Shown here: positions 25,441 through 33,920 of the stretch, one piece after another
Numbering within the stretch: position 1 is the first letter of the stretch
Layout: each line of letters starts with the position of its first letter
DNA from: Sphaerisporangium flaviroseum
GTDB taxonomy: Bacteria; Actinomycetota; Actinomycetes; Streptosporangiales; Streptosporangiaceae
DNA: 64,000 bases
Assembly: GCF_039537005.1 (NCBI RefSeq)
Contig: NZ_BAAAZR010000061.1
Span: forward strand, 1-64,000
Direction: 5' to 3'
Translations under genes and position numbers: made by a program
The notes under the pieces: model-generated
Told to the model about the DNA's origin: nothing
Databases searched by the model: none
The model's input: only the letters and a program-made list of their open reading frames with translations

Positions 25441-26439
25441 ATGCATTTTCGCCATCTTGGCCGCAGCGGTCTGAAGGTCAGTGAGATCAGCTACGGCAAC
25501 TGGATCACCCATGGTTCCCAGGTCGAGGAGGACGCCGCCAAGGAGTGCGTACGGGCGGCGCTCGACGAGGGGATCACCACCTTCGACACCGCCGACGTCT
25601 ACGCCGGAACGAGAGCCGAGGAGGTTCTCGGCCGCGCTCTGAAGGGGGTGCGCCGCGAATCCCTGGAGATATTCACGAAGGTCTATTGGCCGACCGGCAC
25701 CGGGGAGAACGACCGCGGCCTGTCGCGCAAGCACATCACCGAGAGCATCAACGGCTCGCTGCGCCGCCTGCAGACCGACTACGTCGACCTCTACCAGGCC
25801 CACCGGTACGACTACGAGACGCCGCTCGAAGAGACGCTGAAGACCTTCGACGACCTCGTGCGCCAGGGCAAGGTGCTCTACATCGGCGTCAGCGAGTGGA
25901 GCGCCTCGCAGATCGCCGACGCCCTCAAGATCGCCGGGGAGATGGGGCTGGAGCGGCTGGTGTCCAACCAGCCCCAGTACTCCATGTTGTGGCGCGTCAT
26001 CGAGTCCGAGGTCGTGCCCCTGTGTGAGAAGGAGGGGATCGGGCAGATCGTGTGGTCCCCGATCGCGCAGGGCGTCCTCACCGGCAAGTACCTGCCCGGC
26101 CAGGCTCCGCCCGCCGGATCCCGGGCCACCGACCCCACCGGGTCGGGCTTCATCTCCCGCATGCTCGACGACGACGTGCTCACGCGGGTGCAGGAGCTCA
26201 AGCCCATCGCGGCCGACCTCGGGCTGACCATGGCCCAGCTCGCGGTGGCGTGGGTGCTGCAGAACCCGAACGTCTCGTCGGCCATCGTCGGCGCCACCCG
26301 GCCCGAGCAGGTGCGCGACAACGTCAAGGCATCCGGCGTCAAGCTCGAGGCCGGCGTCATGACCAAGATCGACGAGGTGCTGGGCACGATCGTCGAGCGT
26401 GACCCCGCCAAGACCCAGAGCCCGGCGACGCGGCCCTAG
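25441..26439 (+). CDS. Aldo/keto reductase
   Basis: The 332-residue protein is a cytoplasmic NADPH-dependent (alpha/beta)8 oxidoreductase of the group related to the Kv channel beta subunit. The catalytic tetrad is visible: Asp49 in FDTADVY, Tyr54, a Lys in IFTKVYWP and a His in YQAHRYD. Near the C-terminus NVSSAIVGATRPEQV forms the NADPH-binding part. The natural carbonyl substrate cannot be told from sequence. The ATG begins MHFRHLGRSGLKVS, a common family start, and lies 7 nt after a TAATGT box, implying a leaderless mRNA. Confidence 0.92.
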   Translation: MHFRHLGRSGLKVSEISYGNWITHGSQVEEDAAKECVRAALDEGITTFDTADVYAGTRAEEVLGRALKGVRRESLEIFTKVYWPTGTGENDRGLSRKHITESINGSLRRLQTDYVDLYQAHRYDYETPLEETLKTFDDLVRQGKVLYIGVSEWSASQIADALKIAGEMGLERLVSNQPQYSMLWRVIESEVVPLCEKEGIGQIVWSPIAQGVLTGKYLPGQAPPAGSRATDPTGSGFISRMLDDDVLTRVQELKPIAADLGLTMAQLAVAWVLQNPNVSSAIVGATRPEQVRDNVKASGVKLEAGVMTKIDEVLGTIVERDPAKTQSPATRP

Positions 26440-26485
26440 CAATCAATCATCTGGGCCATTAAAGGCACGGCCGAAATGACGTCCA

Positions 26486-26552
26486 GGGTCCCTTGCCTTT
26501 TCTGTCATTTGACACCATCAGTCACAGGGGCACCAGAAAAGACCAGGGACCC
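26486..26552. terminator. Large interrupted inverted repeat between convergent genes
   Basis: GGGTCCCT and CTTTTCTG (26486-26504) are mirrored by CAGAAAAG and AGGGACCC (26534-26552), giving two 8-bp stems separated by a small internal loop. The apical loop has a further TGTCA/TGACA pair. It lies between convergent genes and should act as a bidirectional terminator. Confidence 0.65.
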
Positions 26553-26557
26553 CGGAG

Positions 26558-26764
26558 TCACTCGCCCCGTAGCGACATCCCGGCGTACTCGACCCTGTCG
26601 TCTTCCAGCAGCGCGACCTGCTCGATCCCGGAACTCAGCAGCGATCGCCAGTTTTCTCCGAGCCATGACTCCGCATCGGCCTGACTTGGGAAGATCTCGC
26701 GCGGAAGCGGGCCGTCCGTAACCTCACCACCATTAGCATTTTCATAACGCCAGCGCCAAGTCAT
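26558..26764 (-). CDS. Small hypothetical protein (68 aa)
   Basis: The product begins MTWRWRYENANG and ends with GMSLRGE; it is acidic, soluble and without a membrane helix. A textbook AAAGGAG lies 8 nt before the ATG, so translation is likely. The Trp-rich start and the SQADAESWLGENWR segment look like a small conserved actinobacterial protein whose function I do not know. It is transcribed away from cobU and toward the aldo/keto reductase. Confidence 0.72.
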   Translation of the reverse strand: MTWRWRYENANGGEVTDGPLPREIFPSQADAESWLGENWRSLLSSGIEQVALLEDDRVEYAGMSLRGE

Positions 26765-26939
26765 GCCATACGCTCCTTTTCGTGGGGTTTGCCCAGTGCC
26801 CTCGACAGGCTGAGCAGACCCTATCTCCTGGAGTCTGCCGCAGATCTTGCCGCGAGTGCGTCGGGACAGGCCAGCCGGGCCAGGAGAACCCACCCCGGCC
26901 CGCCCGACCGCGAGACCGACCCAGGATGGAGGCCATCTC

Positions 26940-27029
26940 ATGCCGCCCACGTTCCGTCTGCCGGCGCTCGCCGCCGGACCCGGACTCGCGACGGCGGCCG
27001 AAGCCCTCCTTCCGGTCAGGGCGTGGTGA
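26940..27029 (+). CDS. Possible 29-codon upstream ORF coupled to cobU
   Basis: A short frame beginning MPPTFRLPALAAGPG has GGAGG 7 nt before its ATG, and its TGA stop overlaps the GTG of cobU (GTGA). It could be a leader peptide that couples translation, or the remnant of a former upstream gene. No family is recognisable. It might be spurious. Confidence 0.35.
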   Translation: MPPTFRLPALAAGPGLATAAEALLPVRAW

Positions 27030-28129
27030 AAGTCCTTCTTTCGGGCACGGCCGGCCCGTACGGGTGGCCCGAGCCCGCGTGCGGCTGCGCTTCGTGCGCC
27101 CGCCTGTCCCCCGGCCACCGGTTGCCCACCTCGGTGGTGCTGGACGACGTGGTACGGCTCTCGCCGCCCGCCGGGCTGCCGCTGGAGCCCCCGGCCTCGC
27201 TGCCCAAGGGATACCGGATGACCGTCACGCCCGACGGCTACGCGGTCAGCGGCCCTGATCGCGGCCGGGTCCTGCACGCCGTCTCACCGGCGCAGACGGG
27301 CGGCTCACCCTCGCCGAGCTGGGCGGAGGAGGCCTACGACCTGGTGCTCATCGACCTGCTCGACCATCCCCAGCGCCTGGGGGACCTGCGCCGTCGTGGC
27401 CTGGTCACCGCGCGGACGCACGTGGTGGCGATCCACCTCGACCACCGCCTCCCCTCCGAGGCGGAGCTCAACAGGCGTCTGGAGTACTGGGGAGCCCAGG
27501 CCGTCGACGACGGCACGATCCTCGACACGCGCCGGCCGGCGCCGGCGCGCGCCCTCGCTCCCAAACGGCTCCTCGTCCTCGGCGGCGCCCGCTCGGGCAA
27601 GTCGACCGAGGCGGAGATGCGGCTGATCGCCGAGCCGGACGTCACCTACGTCGCGACCGGCCCCACCGGCAGGAGGGACGCGGACTGGCTGGCCCGGGTC
27701 CGCGCCCACCAGCGGCGGCGCCCGCCGTACTGGACCACCATCGAGACCACCGAGCTGGAGGCGCTGCTCCGGTCCGAGACCGGGCCGCTGCTCGTCGACG
27801 GCATCGGCACGTGGCTGGCGGGGGTGTTCGACGGGTGCGGGGCGTGGGGAGATCCGGCCCACGACCGCCCGCGAGGACGCAAGCCCGGCCGGTTCGGCAC
27901 CGCACTGGACGCGGTCGCGGCGCGCTGCGACGACTTGGTCGCGGCCTGGCGGCAGACGCGGGCCCAGGTGGTGGCGGTCAGCGACGAGGTCGGGCTGAGC
28001 GTGGTGCCGGCGACCGCGAGCGGGCGCGTGTTCCGCGACGCCCTCGGCCGGCTCAACCAGCGTCTCGCCGCGGAGTCCGAAGAGGCCGTCCTCGTCGTCG
28101 CCGGACGCGTCGTCCCGCTGCCGGTCTGA
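27026..28129 (+). CDS. cobU: Bifunctional adenosylcobinamide kinase / cobinamide-phosphate guanylyltransferase CobU, with reduced N-terminal MBL-like part
   Basis: The C-terminal half (from about residue 180) is CobU, which phosphorylates adenosylcobinamide and adds GMP in cobalamin assembly. It has the P-loop GGARSGKS at residues 186-193, YVATG, and the RRRP-W segment after the guanylylation-type His in RAHQRRRP. The first 165 residues resemble the metallo-beta-lactamase-like extension of actinomycete CobU: a VLLSGTAGPYGWPEPACGCA start, then HLDHRLPSEAEL. The middle part with the expected HxHxDH metal site is missing, so this part is probably non-enzymatic. GTG codons at 27023 and 27026 both fit. 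cobS follows after a tandem repeat. Confidence 0.9.
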   Translation: MKVLLSGTAGPYGWPEPACGCASCARLSPGHRLPTSVVLDDVVRLSPPAGLPLEPPASLPKGYRMTVTPDGYAVSGPDRGRVLHAVSPAQTGGSPSPSWAEEAYDLVLIDLLDHPQRLGDLRRRGLVTARTHVVAIHLDHRLPSEAELNRRLEYWGAQAVDDGTILDTRRPAPARALAPKRLLVLGGARSGKSTEAEMRLIAEPDVTYVATGPTGRRDADWLARVRAHQRRRPPYWTTIETTELEALLRSETGPLLVDGIGTWLAGVFDGCGAWGDPAHDRPRGRKPGRFGTALDAVAARCDDLVAAWRQTRAQVVAVSDEVGLSVVPATASGRVFRDALGRLNQRLAAESEEAVLVVAGRVVPLPV

Positions 28130-28241
28130 CACCCCCCGGGCCCGTCGCGAGGGTCCCCGGACGCGTCGCCCCGCTGCCGGTCTGACACCCCCGGGCCCGT
28201 CGCGAGGGTCCCCGGACGCGTCGCCCCGCTGCCGGTCTGAC
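28101..28241. repeat. 55-56 bp tandem repeat spanning the cobU stop codon
   Basis: About two and a half copies of a unit starting CCGGACGCGTCG occur at 28101, 28157 and 28212. The first copy encodes the last CobU codons and the stop; copies two and three lie beyond it and keep the same codons and a stop. The repeat sits between cobU and cobS. Confidence 0.88.
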
Positions 28242-28276
28242 GCCCTTACGCCCGCCGCAGGAGGTATGACGTACTC

Positions 28277-28333
28277 ATGGCGGCCCGCGCCCACCGGCCT
28301 TTCGAACGAGTCCGGACCTTCCCTACCCCCTGA
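28277..28333 (+). CDS. Possible 18-codon leader ORF before cobS
   Basis: A short frame beginning MAARAHRPFERVRTF follows a strong AGGAGGT at 11 nt and ends 14 nt before the cobS ATG. The strong ribosome binding site would otherwise have no gene of its own. Whether a peptide is made, or whether it regulates cobS, cannot be told. Confidence 0.3.
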   Translation: MAARAHRPFERVRTFPTP

Positions 28334-28346
28334 GGAACGATGTGAC

Positions 28347-29117
28347 ATGCCCGCATCAGACGCCCCGGAAGAGCCGGTCGCCGCGGGGTTGCGCCTGGCC
28401 GTCGGCACGCTGAGCATCTGGCCCGCCGGCGTGCCCCGCGCCGACCGCGTGACCGCCGGATGGGCCATGACGCTGGCGCCGCTCGTCGGCCTGCTCCTCG
28501 GCGTGGCCGCGGCCGCGGTCATGGCGGCCACCGGGCTGCTGGTCTCCCCCCTGCTCGCGGCGGCCCTGGGGCTCGGGTCGCTGGCGGTGCTGACCCGGGG
28601 GCTGCACCTGGACGGACTCGCCGACCTGGCGGACGGCCTCGGCAGCGGCCGGCCGGCCGAACAGGCGCTGGACATCATGAAGCGCTCCGACATCGGGCCC
28701 TTCGGTGTGATCACGCTCGTCCTCACGTTGCTGGCGCAGGCCGCCGCGGCCGCCGAGGCGGGGCCGGCGGCCCTGGTCCTGGCATGCGTCACCGGACGGC
28801 TGGCCGTGACGTGGGCCTGCGTGGAGGGCGTGCCCGCGGCCCGCCCGGGCGGCCTCGGCGCCATGGTCGCCGGAACCGTACACCAGAGGACCGCCGCCAT
28901 CGTCACGGCGGCCGCCGCCGTCGTGGCCCTGGTCCTTGGATTCCTGTGGGGCGGGCCCGTCACCTATCCCCTGGCGCTCGCCGCGGGCCTCGGCGCCGCC
29001 TGGGCCCTTCGAGCGCACGCCGTGCGGCGGCTCGGCGGGATCACCGGGGACGTGCTGGGCGCGCTGACCGAGGTCGCCGCCGCCACCGCCCTGCTCGTGT
29101 GCGCCGCGTCACCGTGA
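28347..29117 (+). CDS. cobS: Adenosylcobinamide-GDP ribazoletransferase CobS
   Basis: CobS joins adenosylcobinamide-GDP to alpha-ribazole (or its phosphate), the last stage of cobalamin assembly, in the cytoplasmic membrane. The 256-residue protein has six to seven hydrophobic segments. The family signature GLHLDGLADLADGLG is near residues 90-104 and MKRSDIGPFG follows. I chose the ATG after GAGGAACG; an in-frame ATG 27 codons upstream gives an unlike N-terminus. cobU is 217 bp upstream across a tandem repeat. cobT, often next to cobS, is absent from the window. Confidence 0.92.
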   Translation: MPASDAPEEPVAAGLRLAVGTLSIWPAGVPRADRVTAGWAMTLAPLVGLLLGVAAAAVMAATGLLVSPLLAAALGLGSLAVLTRGLHLDGLADLADGLGSGRPAEQALDIMKRSDIGPFGVITLVLTLLAQAAAAAEAGPAALVLACVTGRLAVTWACVEGVPAARPGGLGAMVAGTVHQRTAAIVTAAAAVVALVLGFLWGGPVTYPLALAAGLGAAWALRAHAVRRLGGITGDVLGALTEVAAATALLVCAASP

Positions 29118-29262
29118 CGTCCCACCGCCGGCGGGAGATCAGGGGATGTGCGAGGCACCATTGACACCATTCCCGAAAGACGGACCCGCCCCCGTGCGGC
29201 GTTCACCCAGGTAAGGGATTCGTAGGACGAACCCTCGTTTATGCGTACGCGGCAAGCACGGC

Positions 29263-29268
29263 TAGCAT
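29263..29268 (+). promoter_or_regulatory. -10 box of a leaderless promoter (pepA)
   Basis: TAGCAT lies 8 nt before the pepA GTG, with no ribosome binding site between. Confidence 0.5.
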
Positions 29269-29276
29269 CGGCCTAC

Positions 29277-30779
29277 GTGACGACAGTGCGACTTAACGCC
29301 TCTGACTCGGGATCGGTGGAGACCGACGCCCTCGTAGTCGGCATCAATACCTCGCCCGACGGCCTTCGCCCCGCATCGGGCGCGGAGGCCGTGAACTCCG
29401 CACTCACCGGCGGGCTCGCCGCGACGCTCGGCGCGCTCGGCTTCTCCGGGCACGCAGGAGAGATCGCGAAGATCCCGACCTTCGGTGCCGTACCCGCGCC
29501 GTTGGTCGTCGCCGTGGGCCTTGGAGACGCCCCCGAGGAGGCCGGCGCCTACGACCTCGAGGTCCTGCGCCGCGCGGCCGGGGTCGCCACCCGCTCGCTG
29601 GCCGGCACCGCCCGCGCCGCGCTCTCGCTGCCCGCCACGACGGCGGAGCAGGCCGAGGCCGTGGCGCTGGGCGCCCTGCTGGGCGCCTACGACTTCACCA
29701 AGTACCGCACCGTCGGCGAGGTGAAGGCGCCGGTGGCCGAGATCGTCGTGCTGAGCGGCGCGTCCGGCGCCGAGGCAACCGTGAGCCGGGCCGCGACGCT
29801 GGCCGAGTCCGTGGCGCTGGTGCGCGACCTGGTGAACACCCCGCCGTCCGACCTCGCGCCCGCCCGCTTCGCGGAGATCGCCGAGGAGAACGGCACCAAG
29901 GCCGGCCTGTCGGTCGAGGTCCTCGACGAGGTGGCGCTCAAGGAGGGCGGCTACGGCGGCATCGTCGGAGTCGGCCAGGGCTCCGTCAACCCGCCCCGGC
30001 TCGTGCGCCTCGGCTACACCCACCCCGAGGCCGGCACGACCTTGGCGTTCGTCGGCAAGGGCATCACCTTCGACTCCGGCGGCCTTTCGCTCAAGCCGTC
30101 CGCGTCCATGGCCTGGATGAAGTCCGACATGGGCGGCGCCGGCGCCGTCTTCGGCGCTCTGCTGGCCATCGCCAAGCTGGGTCTCCGGGTCAACGCCGTC
30201 GGTTACCTGTGCCTGGCCGAGAACATGCCGAGCGGCACCGCCCAGCGCCCATCCGACGTGCTCACCACCTACGCCGGCAAGACCGTGGAGGTGCTCGACA
30301 CCGACGCCGAGGGCCGGTTGGTGCTCGCCGACGGCATCGCCCGCGCGGGCGAGGACGACCCCGACCTCATCGTCGACGTCGCCACCCTCACCGGCGGGCA
30401 GATCGTCGCGCTCGGGTGGCGCACCTGCGGTGTCATGTCCTCCGACGACGACCTGCGCGACGAGGTCGTCGAGGTGGCCGTGGCACAGGGCGAGGCCGCC
30501 TGGGGCATGCCGCTGCCCGAGGAGCTCCGCAAGGGTCTCGACTCCCCGATCGCCGACATCGCGAACCTCAACCCCGAGCGCTCAGGCAGCATGCTCGCCG
30601 CCGGCCTCTTCCTGCGCGAGTTCGTCCCCGAGGGCGTGCGCTGGGCGCACGTCGACATCGCGGGGCCGGCCTTCAACAAGGAGGCGCCGCACGGGTACAC
30701 CCCCAAGGGCGGCACCGGCATGCTCACCCGCACCCTGATCGCGCTGGCCGAGCGCTATCAGGCGGGCCGCGAGGCATGA
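29277..30779 (+). CDS. pepA: Leucyl aminopeptidase (M17 family)
   Basis: The 500-residue cytosolic enzyme removes N-terminal residues from peptides using two metal ions. The C-terminal catalytic domain has the metal and catalytic motifs GKGITFDSGGLSLKPS, MKSDMGGAGAV and DTDAEGRLVLAD, the last being the family signature. An N-terminal domain of about 170 residues is as in other PepA. I chose the GTG 8 nt behind TAGCAT, implying a leaderless transcript; a GTG or ATG further up gives a poorer start. Some PepA proteins also bind DNA, but nothing here addresses that. It is 155 bp upstream of lpdA. Confidence 0.94.
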   Translation: MTTVRLNASDSGSVETDALVVGINTSPDGLRPASGAEAVNSALTGGLAATLGALGFSGHAGEIAKIPTFGAVPAPLVVAVGLGDAPEEAGAYDLEVLRRAAGVATRSLAGTARAALSLPATTAEQAEAVALGALLGAYDFTKYRTVGEVKAPVAEIVVLSGASGAEATVSRAATLAESVALVRDLVNTPPSDLAPARFAEIAEENGTKAGLSVEVLDEVALKEGGYGGIVGVGQGSVNPPRLVRLGYTHPEAGTTLAFVGKGITFDSGGLSLKPSASMAWMKSDMGGAGAVFGALLAIAKLGLRVNAVGYLCLAENMPSGTAQRPSDVLTTYAGKTVEVLDTDAEGRLVLADGIARAGEDDPDLIVDVATLTGGQIVALGWRTCGVMSSDDDLRDEVVEVAVAQGEAAWGMPLPEELRKGLDSPIADIANLNPERSGSMLAAGLFLREFVPEGVRWAHVDIAGPAFNKEAPHGYTPKGGTGMLTRTLIALAERYQAGREA

Positions 30780-30934
30780 TGAGCCAAGGACGCGAACGAC
30801 GGCGCGAACCCGCCGCCAAGCGCGTCACATACACGCGAGACAAGTGAAAAGATGCTGTTGGGCAGGCCGGGCACGCCGTGAAAGCGGCCATGCCGCGGCC
30901 ATGAGGGCCCACCGATCCGACAAGGAGCTTTCCA

Positions 30935-32314
30935 GTGGCTGATGGCAGCGGCCCCTTTGACATCGTTGTCCTGGGCGGCGGTAGCGGTGGCTACGCCTGC
31001 GCCCTGCGGGCGGCCGAGCTAGGCAAGTCCGTCGCGCTGATCGAGAAGGACAAGATCGGCGGCACGTGCCTGCACCGGGGATGCATCCCCACCAAGGCTC
31101 TCCTGCACGCCGCGGAGGTCGCCGACGAGACGCGCGAGGCCGGTGGCGTCGGCGTCAAGGCCCGCTTCGAGGGCATCGAGATGACCGGTGTCCACGCCTT
31201 CAAGGACAAGATCGTGACCCGCGCCTGGAAGGGCGTCCAGGGCCTCCTCAAGAGCAGAGGCGTCACGATCATCGAGGGTGAGGGCCGGCTGGCCGGGCCG
31301 AACCGCGTCACCGTCGGCGACCAGGCCGTCGAGGGCCACAACATCGTGCTGGCCACCGGATCGGTGCCCAAGTCGCTCCCCGGTCTCGACATCGACGGCG
31401 AGCGGGTCATCACCAGCGACCACGCCCTGAAGCTCGACCGCGTCCCGGCCTCGGTGATCGTTCTCGGGGGCGGCGTCATCGGCGTCGAGTTCGCGTCCGT
31501 CTGGAAGTCGTTCGGCTCCGAGGTCACGATCATCGAGGCCCTGCCCCACCTGCTCCCGCTCGAGGAGGAGTCCAGCTCCAAGCTCCTGGAGCGCGCCTTC
31601 CGCCGCCGGGGCATCAAGTACGAGCTGGGCACCCGCTTTGAGAGCGTCAAGACCACCGACACCGGTGTGGTCGTGACGCTGGAGGGCGGCAAGACCTTCG
31701 ACGCCGAGCTGCTCCTGGTGGCCGTGGGCCGCGGCGCCGTCGCCTCCGGCATGGGCTTCGAGGAGGCCGGCATCGCGATCGAGCGCGGGGCCGTCGTCGT
31801 CGACGAGTTCTGCCAGACCAATGTGCCCGGTGTCTACGCGGTCGGCGACCTGATCCCGACCCTCCAGCTGGCGCACGCCGGCTTCGCCGAGGGCATCCTC
31901 GTCGCCGAGCACATCGCGGGCCTCAACCCGGTGCCGATCGACTACGCCGGGGTGCCCCGCATCACCTACTCCGACCCCGAGGTCGCCTCGGTGGGCATCA
32001 CCTCCGCCACCGCCAAGGAGCGGGGTTACGAGATCACCGAGCTGGTCTACGACCTCGGCGGCAACCCCAAGAGCCAGATCCTGGGCACACAGGGCGCCGT
32101 CAAGATCATCGCAGCGAAGGACGGCCCGGTGCTCGGGGTCCACATGGTCGGCAAGCGCATGGGAGAGCTCGTCACCGAGGGTCAGCTGATCTACAACTGG
32201 GAGGCCCTGCCCTCCGAGGTGGCCCAGCTCGTCCACGCGCACCCGACCCAGTCCGAGGCTGTCGGCGAGGCGATGCTCGCCCTGGCCGGCAAGCCCCTGC
32301 ACGTACACAACTAA
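30935..32314 (+). CDS. lpdA: Dihydrolipoyl dehydrogenase (E3)
   Basis: The 459-residue flavoprotein reoxidises dihydrolipoamide on E2 subunits of 2-oxoacid dehydrogenases, passing electrons to NAD. It has the FAD motif GGGSGG at residues 14-19, the redox disulfide Cys45 and Cys50 in GGTCLHRGCIPTK, the NAD-binding VLGGGVIGVEFA, and the C-terminal HAHPTQSEAVGE with the catalytic His-Glu pair. The GTG start follows AAGGAG at 8 nt. It is 30 bp upstream of the E2 gene, and lipA and lipB are close by, forming a lipoate-centred neighbourhood. Confidence 0.97.
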   Translation: MADGSGPFDIVVLGGGSGGYACALRAAELGKSVALIEKDKIGGTCLHRGCIPTKALLHAAEVADETREAGGVGVKARFEGIEMTGVHAFKDKIVTRAWKGVQGLLKSRGVTIIEGEGRLAGPNRVTVGDQAVEGHNIVLATGSVPKSLPGLDIDGERVITSDHALKLDRVPASVIVLGGGVIGVEFASVWKSFGSEVTIIEALPHLLPLEEESSSKLLERAFRRRGIKYELGTRFESVKTTDTGVVVTLEGGKTFDAELLLVAVGRGAVASGMGFEEAGIAIERGAVVVDEFCQTNVPGVYAVGDLIPTLQLAHAGFAEGILVAEHIAGLNPVPIDYAGVPRITYSDPEVASVGITSATAKERGYEITELVYDLGGNPKSQILGTQGAVKIIAAKDGPVLGVHMVGKRMGELVTEGQLIYNWEALPSEVAQLVHAHPTQSEAVGEAMLALAGKPLHVHN

Positions 32315-32344
32315 GCCCTCACAGGAAACGCGAGAGAAGACACC

Positions 32345-33838
32345 ATGCCGGTTTCCGTAACCATGCCCCAGCTCGGCGAGAGCGTGACCGAGGGCACCGT
32401 CACCCGCTGGTTGAAGAAGGAAGGGGACCAGGTCGAGACCGACGAGCCTTTGCTCGAAGTATCGACCGACAAGGTCGACACCGAGATCCCCTCCCCGTCC
32501 GCCGGCGTTCTCACCAAGATCGTCGTTGCCGAGGACGAAACGGTGGAGGTCGGCGCCGAACTGGCCGTCATCGACCAGGACGGCTCCTCGGGCGGGTCCG
32601 CCGCTCCGGCGCAGGCCGAGCCCGAAGCCCAGGCCGAGCCTGAGCCCGAGCCCGAGCCTGAGCCCGAGCCGCAGCCCGAGCCCGAGCAGGCCAAGGCCGA
32701 GCCCGAGCAGGCCAAGGCTCCCGCCCCGGCCTCCTCTATCCCGCAGCCGCCCGCTCCGGCCCCGCAGCAGGCGCGCCCGCAGCCCCAGCAGCAGGCCCAG
32801 CAGCAGGCTCCGGCCGCCACCGCGGCGCCGTCGCCGATCGCGCCGGCGGCCCCCAGCGGTGACAGCCCGTATGTCACGCCGCTGGTCCGCAAGCTCGCGG
32901 GTGAGCACGGCGTCGACCTCGACGCGCTGAGCGGCACCGGCGTCGGCGGGCGCATCCGCAAGCAGGACGTGCTCGAGGCCGCGCGCATCCAGCGCGAGCA
33001 GGCGGCGCAGGCCCAGGCCGCGGAGTCCCAGGCGGCGCCGTCCGCCCCGGCCGCTCAGGCCGCTCCCGCCCAGGCCGCCGCGCCGGCTCCCGAGCCGGTC
33101 CAGGCCGACACCACGCTGCGCGGCCGCACCGAGAAGATGTCGCGCATGCGGCAGACCATCGCCAAGCGCACGATGGAGTCGCTGCAGTCGTCGGCGCAGC
33201 TCACCTCGGTCGTCGAGGTCGACGTCACCAAGATCGCCCGGCTCCGCGACCGTGCCAAGGCCGACTTCCAGCGCCGCGAGGGCGTGAAGCTCAGCTTCAT
33301 GCCGTTCTTCGCGGTCGCGACGGTGGAGGCGCTCAAGCAGCACCCGAAGCTGAACGCGGTGATCAACAGCGAGACCAACGAGGTCACGTACTTCGACCAC
33401 GAGCACCTGGCCTTCGCCGTCGACGCCGAGCGCGGCCTCGCCTCCGCGGTGATCAAGGACGCCGGTGACCTCAACATCGCCGGTCTCGCCCGCAAGATCG
33501 CCGATCTGGCCGAGCGCACCCGCACGAACAAGGTCAGCCCCGACGAGCTGTCCGGCGGCACGTTCACGCTGACCAACACCGGTAGCCGCGGCGCGCTGTT
33601 CGACACGCCGATCATCAACCAGCCGCAGGTCGCGATCCTCGGCACCGGAGCGGTCGTCAAGCGCCCCGTGGTGCTCGACACGCCCGACGGCGAGGTCATC
33701 GCGGTGCGCTCGATGGTGTACCTCGCGCTGACCTACGACCACCGCCTGGTCGACGGCGCCGACGCCGCCCGCTTCCTGACGACGGTCAAGCGCCGCCTGG
33801 AGGAGGGCCGGTTCGAGAACCAGCTCGGCCTGGGCTGA
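32345..33838 (+). CDS. sucB: Dihydrolipoamide acyltransferase (E2, succinyltransferase type)
   Basis: This 497-residue E2 forms the core of a 2-oxoacid dehydrogenase complex. It has one lipoyl domain (residues 2-78) with lipoylated Lys43 in STDKVDTE, a long Pro/Glu/Ala/Gln-rich linker with many PE repeats, an E3/E1-binding domain (about 178-215, YVTPLVRKLAGEHG) and a catalytic domain. The catalytic motif YDHRLVDG gives His466 and Asp470. The sequence is most like the succinyltransferase type; in actinomycetes an E2 of this kind can serve pyruvate dehydrogenase too, so substrate is uncertain. AGGAAAC lies upstream of the ATG. It is co-directional with lpdA (30 bp) and followed by a terminator. 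Confidence 0.94.
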   Translation: MPVSVTMPQLGESVTEGTVTRWLKKEGDQVETDEPLLEVSTDKVDTEIPSPSAGVLTKIVVAEDETVEVGAELAVIDQDGSSGGSAAPAQAEPEAQAEPEPEPEPEPEPQPEPEQAKAEPEQAKAPAPASSIPQPPAPAPQQARPQPQQQAQQQAPAATAAPSPIAPAAPSGDSPYVTPLVRKLAGEHGVDLDALSGTGVGGRIRKQDVLEAARIQREQAAQAQAAESQAAPSAPAAQAAPAQAAAPAPEPVQADTTLRGRTEKMSRMRQTIAKRTMESLQSSAQLTSVVEVDVTKIARLRDRAKADFQRREGVKLSFMPFFAVATVEALKQHPKLNAVINSETNEVTYFDHEHLAFAVDAERGLASAVIKDAGDLNIAGLARKIADLAERTRTNKVSPDELSGGTFTLTNTGSRGALFDTPIINQPQVAILGTGAVVKRPVVLDTPDGEVIAVRSMVYLALTYDHRLVDGADAARFLTTVKRRLEEGRFENQLGLG

Positions 33839-33847
33839 CACCGCCGG

Positions 33848-33887
33848 CCGTCAGCCCTGCCCCGCGGGAGCGAGGCAGGGCTGACGG
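33848..33887 (+). terminator. Hairpin terminator after sucB
   Basis: A perfect 14-bp stem (CCGTCAGCCCTGCC and its complement) with a 12-nt loop starts 9 nt after the sucB stop. No T-tract follows. Confidence 0.75.
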
Positions 33888-33908
33888 GTAGCCGAGGGGT
33901 CGCCGACG

Positions 33909-33914
33909 TAGGGT
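33909..33914 (+). promoter_or_regulatory. -10 box of a leaderless promoter (TIGR01777 gene)
   Basis: TAGGGT lies 6 nt before the ATG with no ribosome binding site, just after the sucB terminator. Confidence 0.6.
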
Positions 33915-33920
33915 GATCAC

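Noticed and set aside
26765..27022. Possible cobalamin riboswitch before cobU
   Set aside because: I looked for the conserved core (GGGAA, GGTG-AATCC, GC-CCCGC and a B12 box) and found only fragments such as GCCAGGAG in the wrong order and spacing. A covariance-model search (Rfam Cobalamin) would settle it.
31019..33841. A 940-codon minus-strand open frame opposite lpdA and sucB
   Set aside because: Same reason: antisense shadow with Gly/Leu/Arg runs, while the plus strand encodes well-known enzymes with intact active sites.
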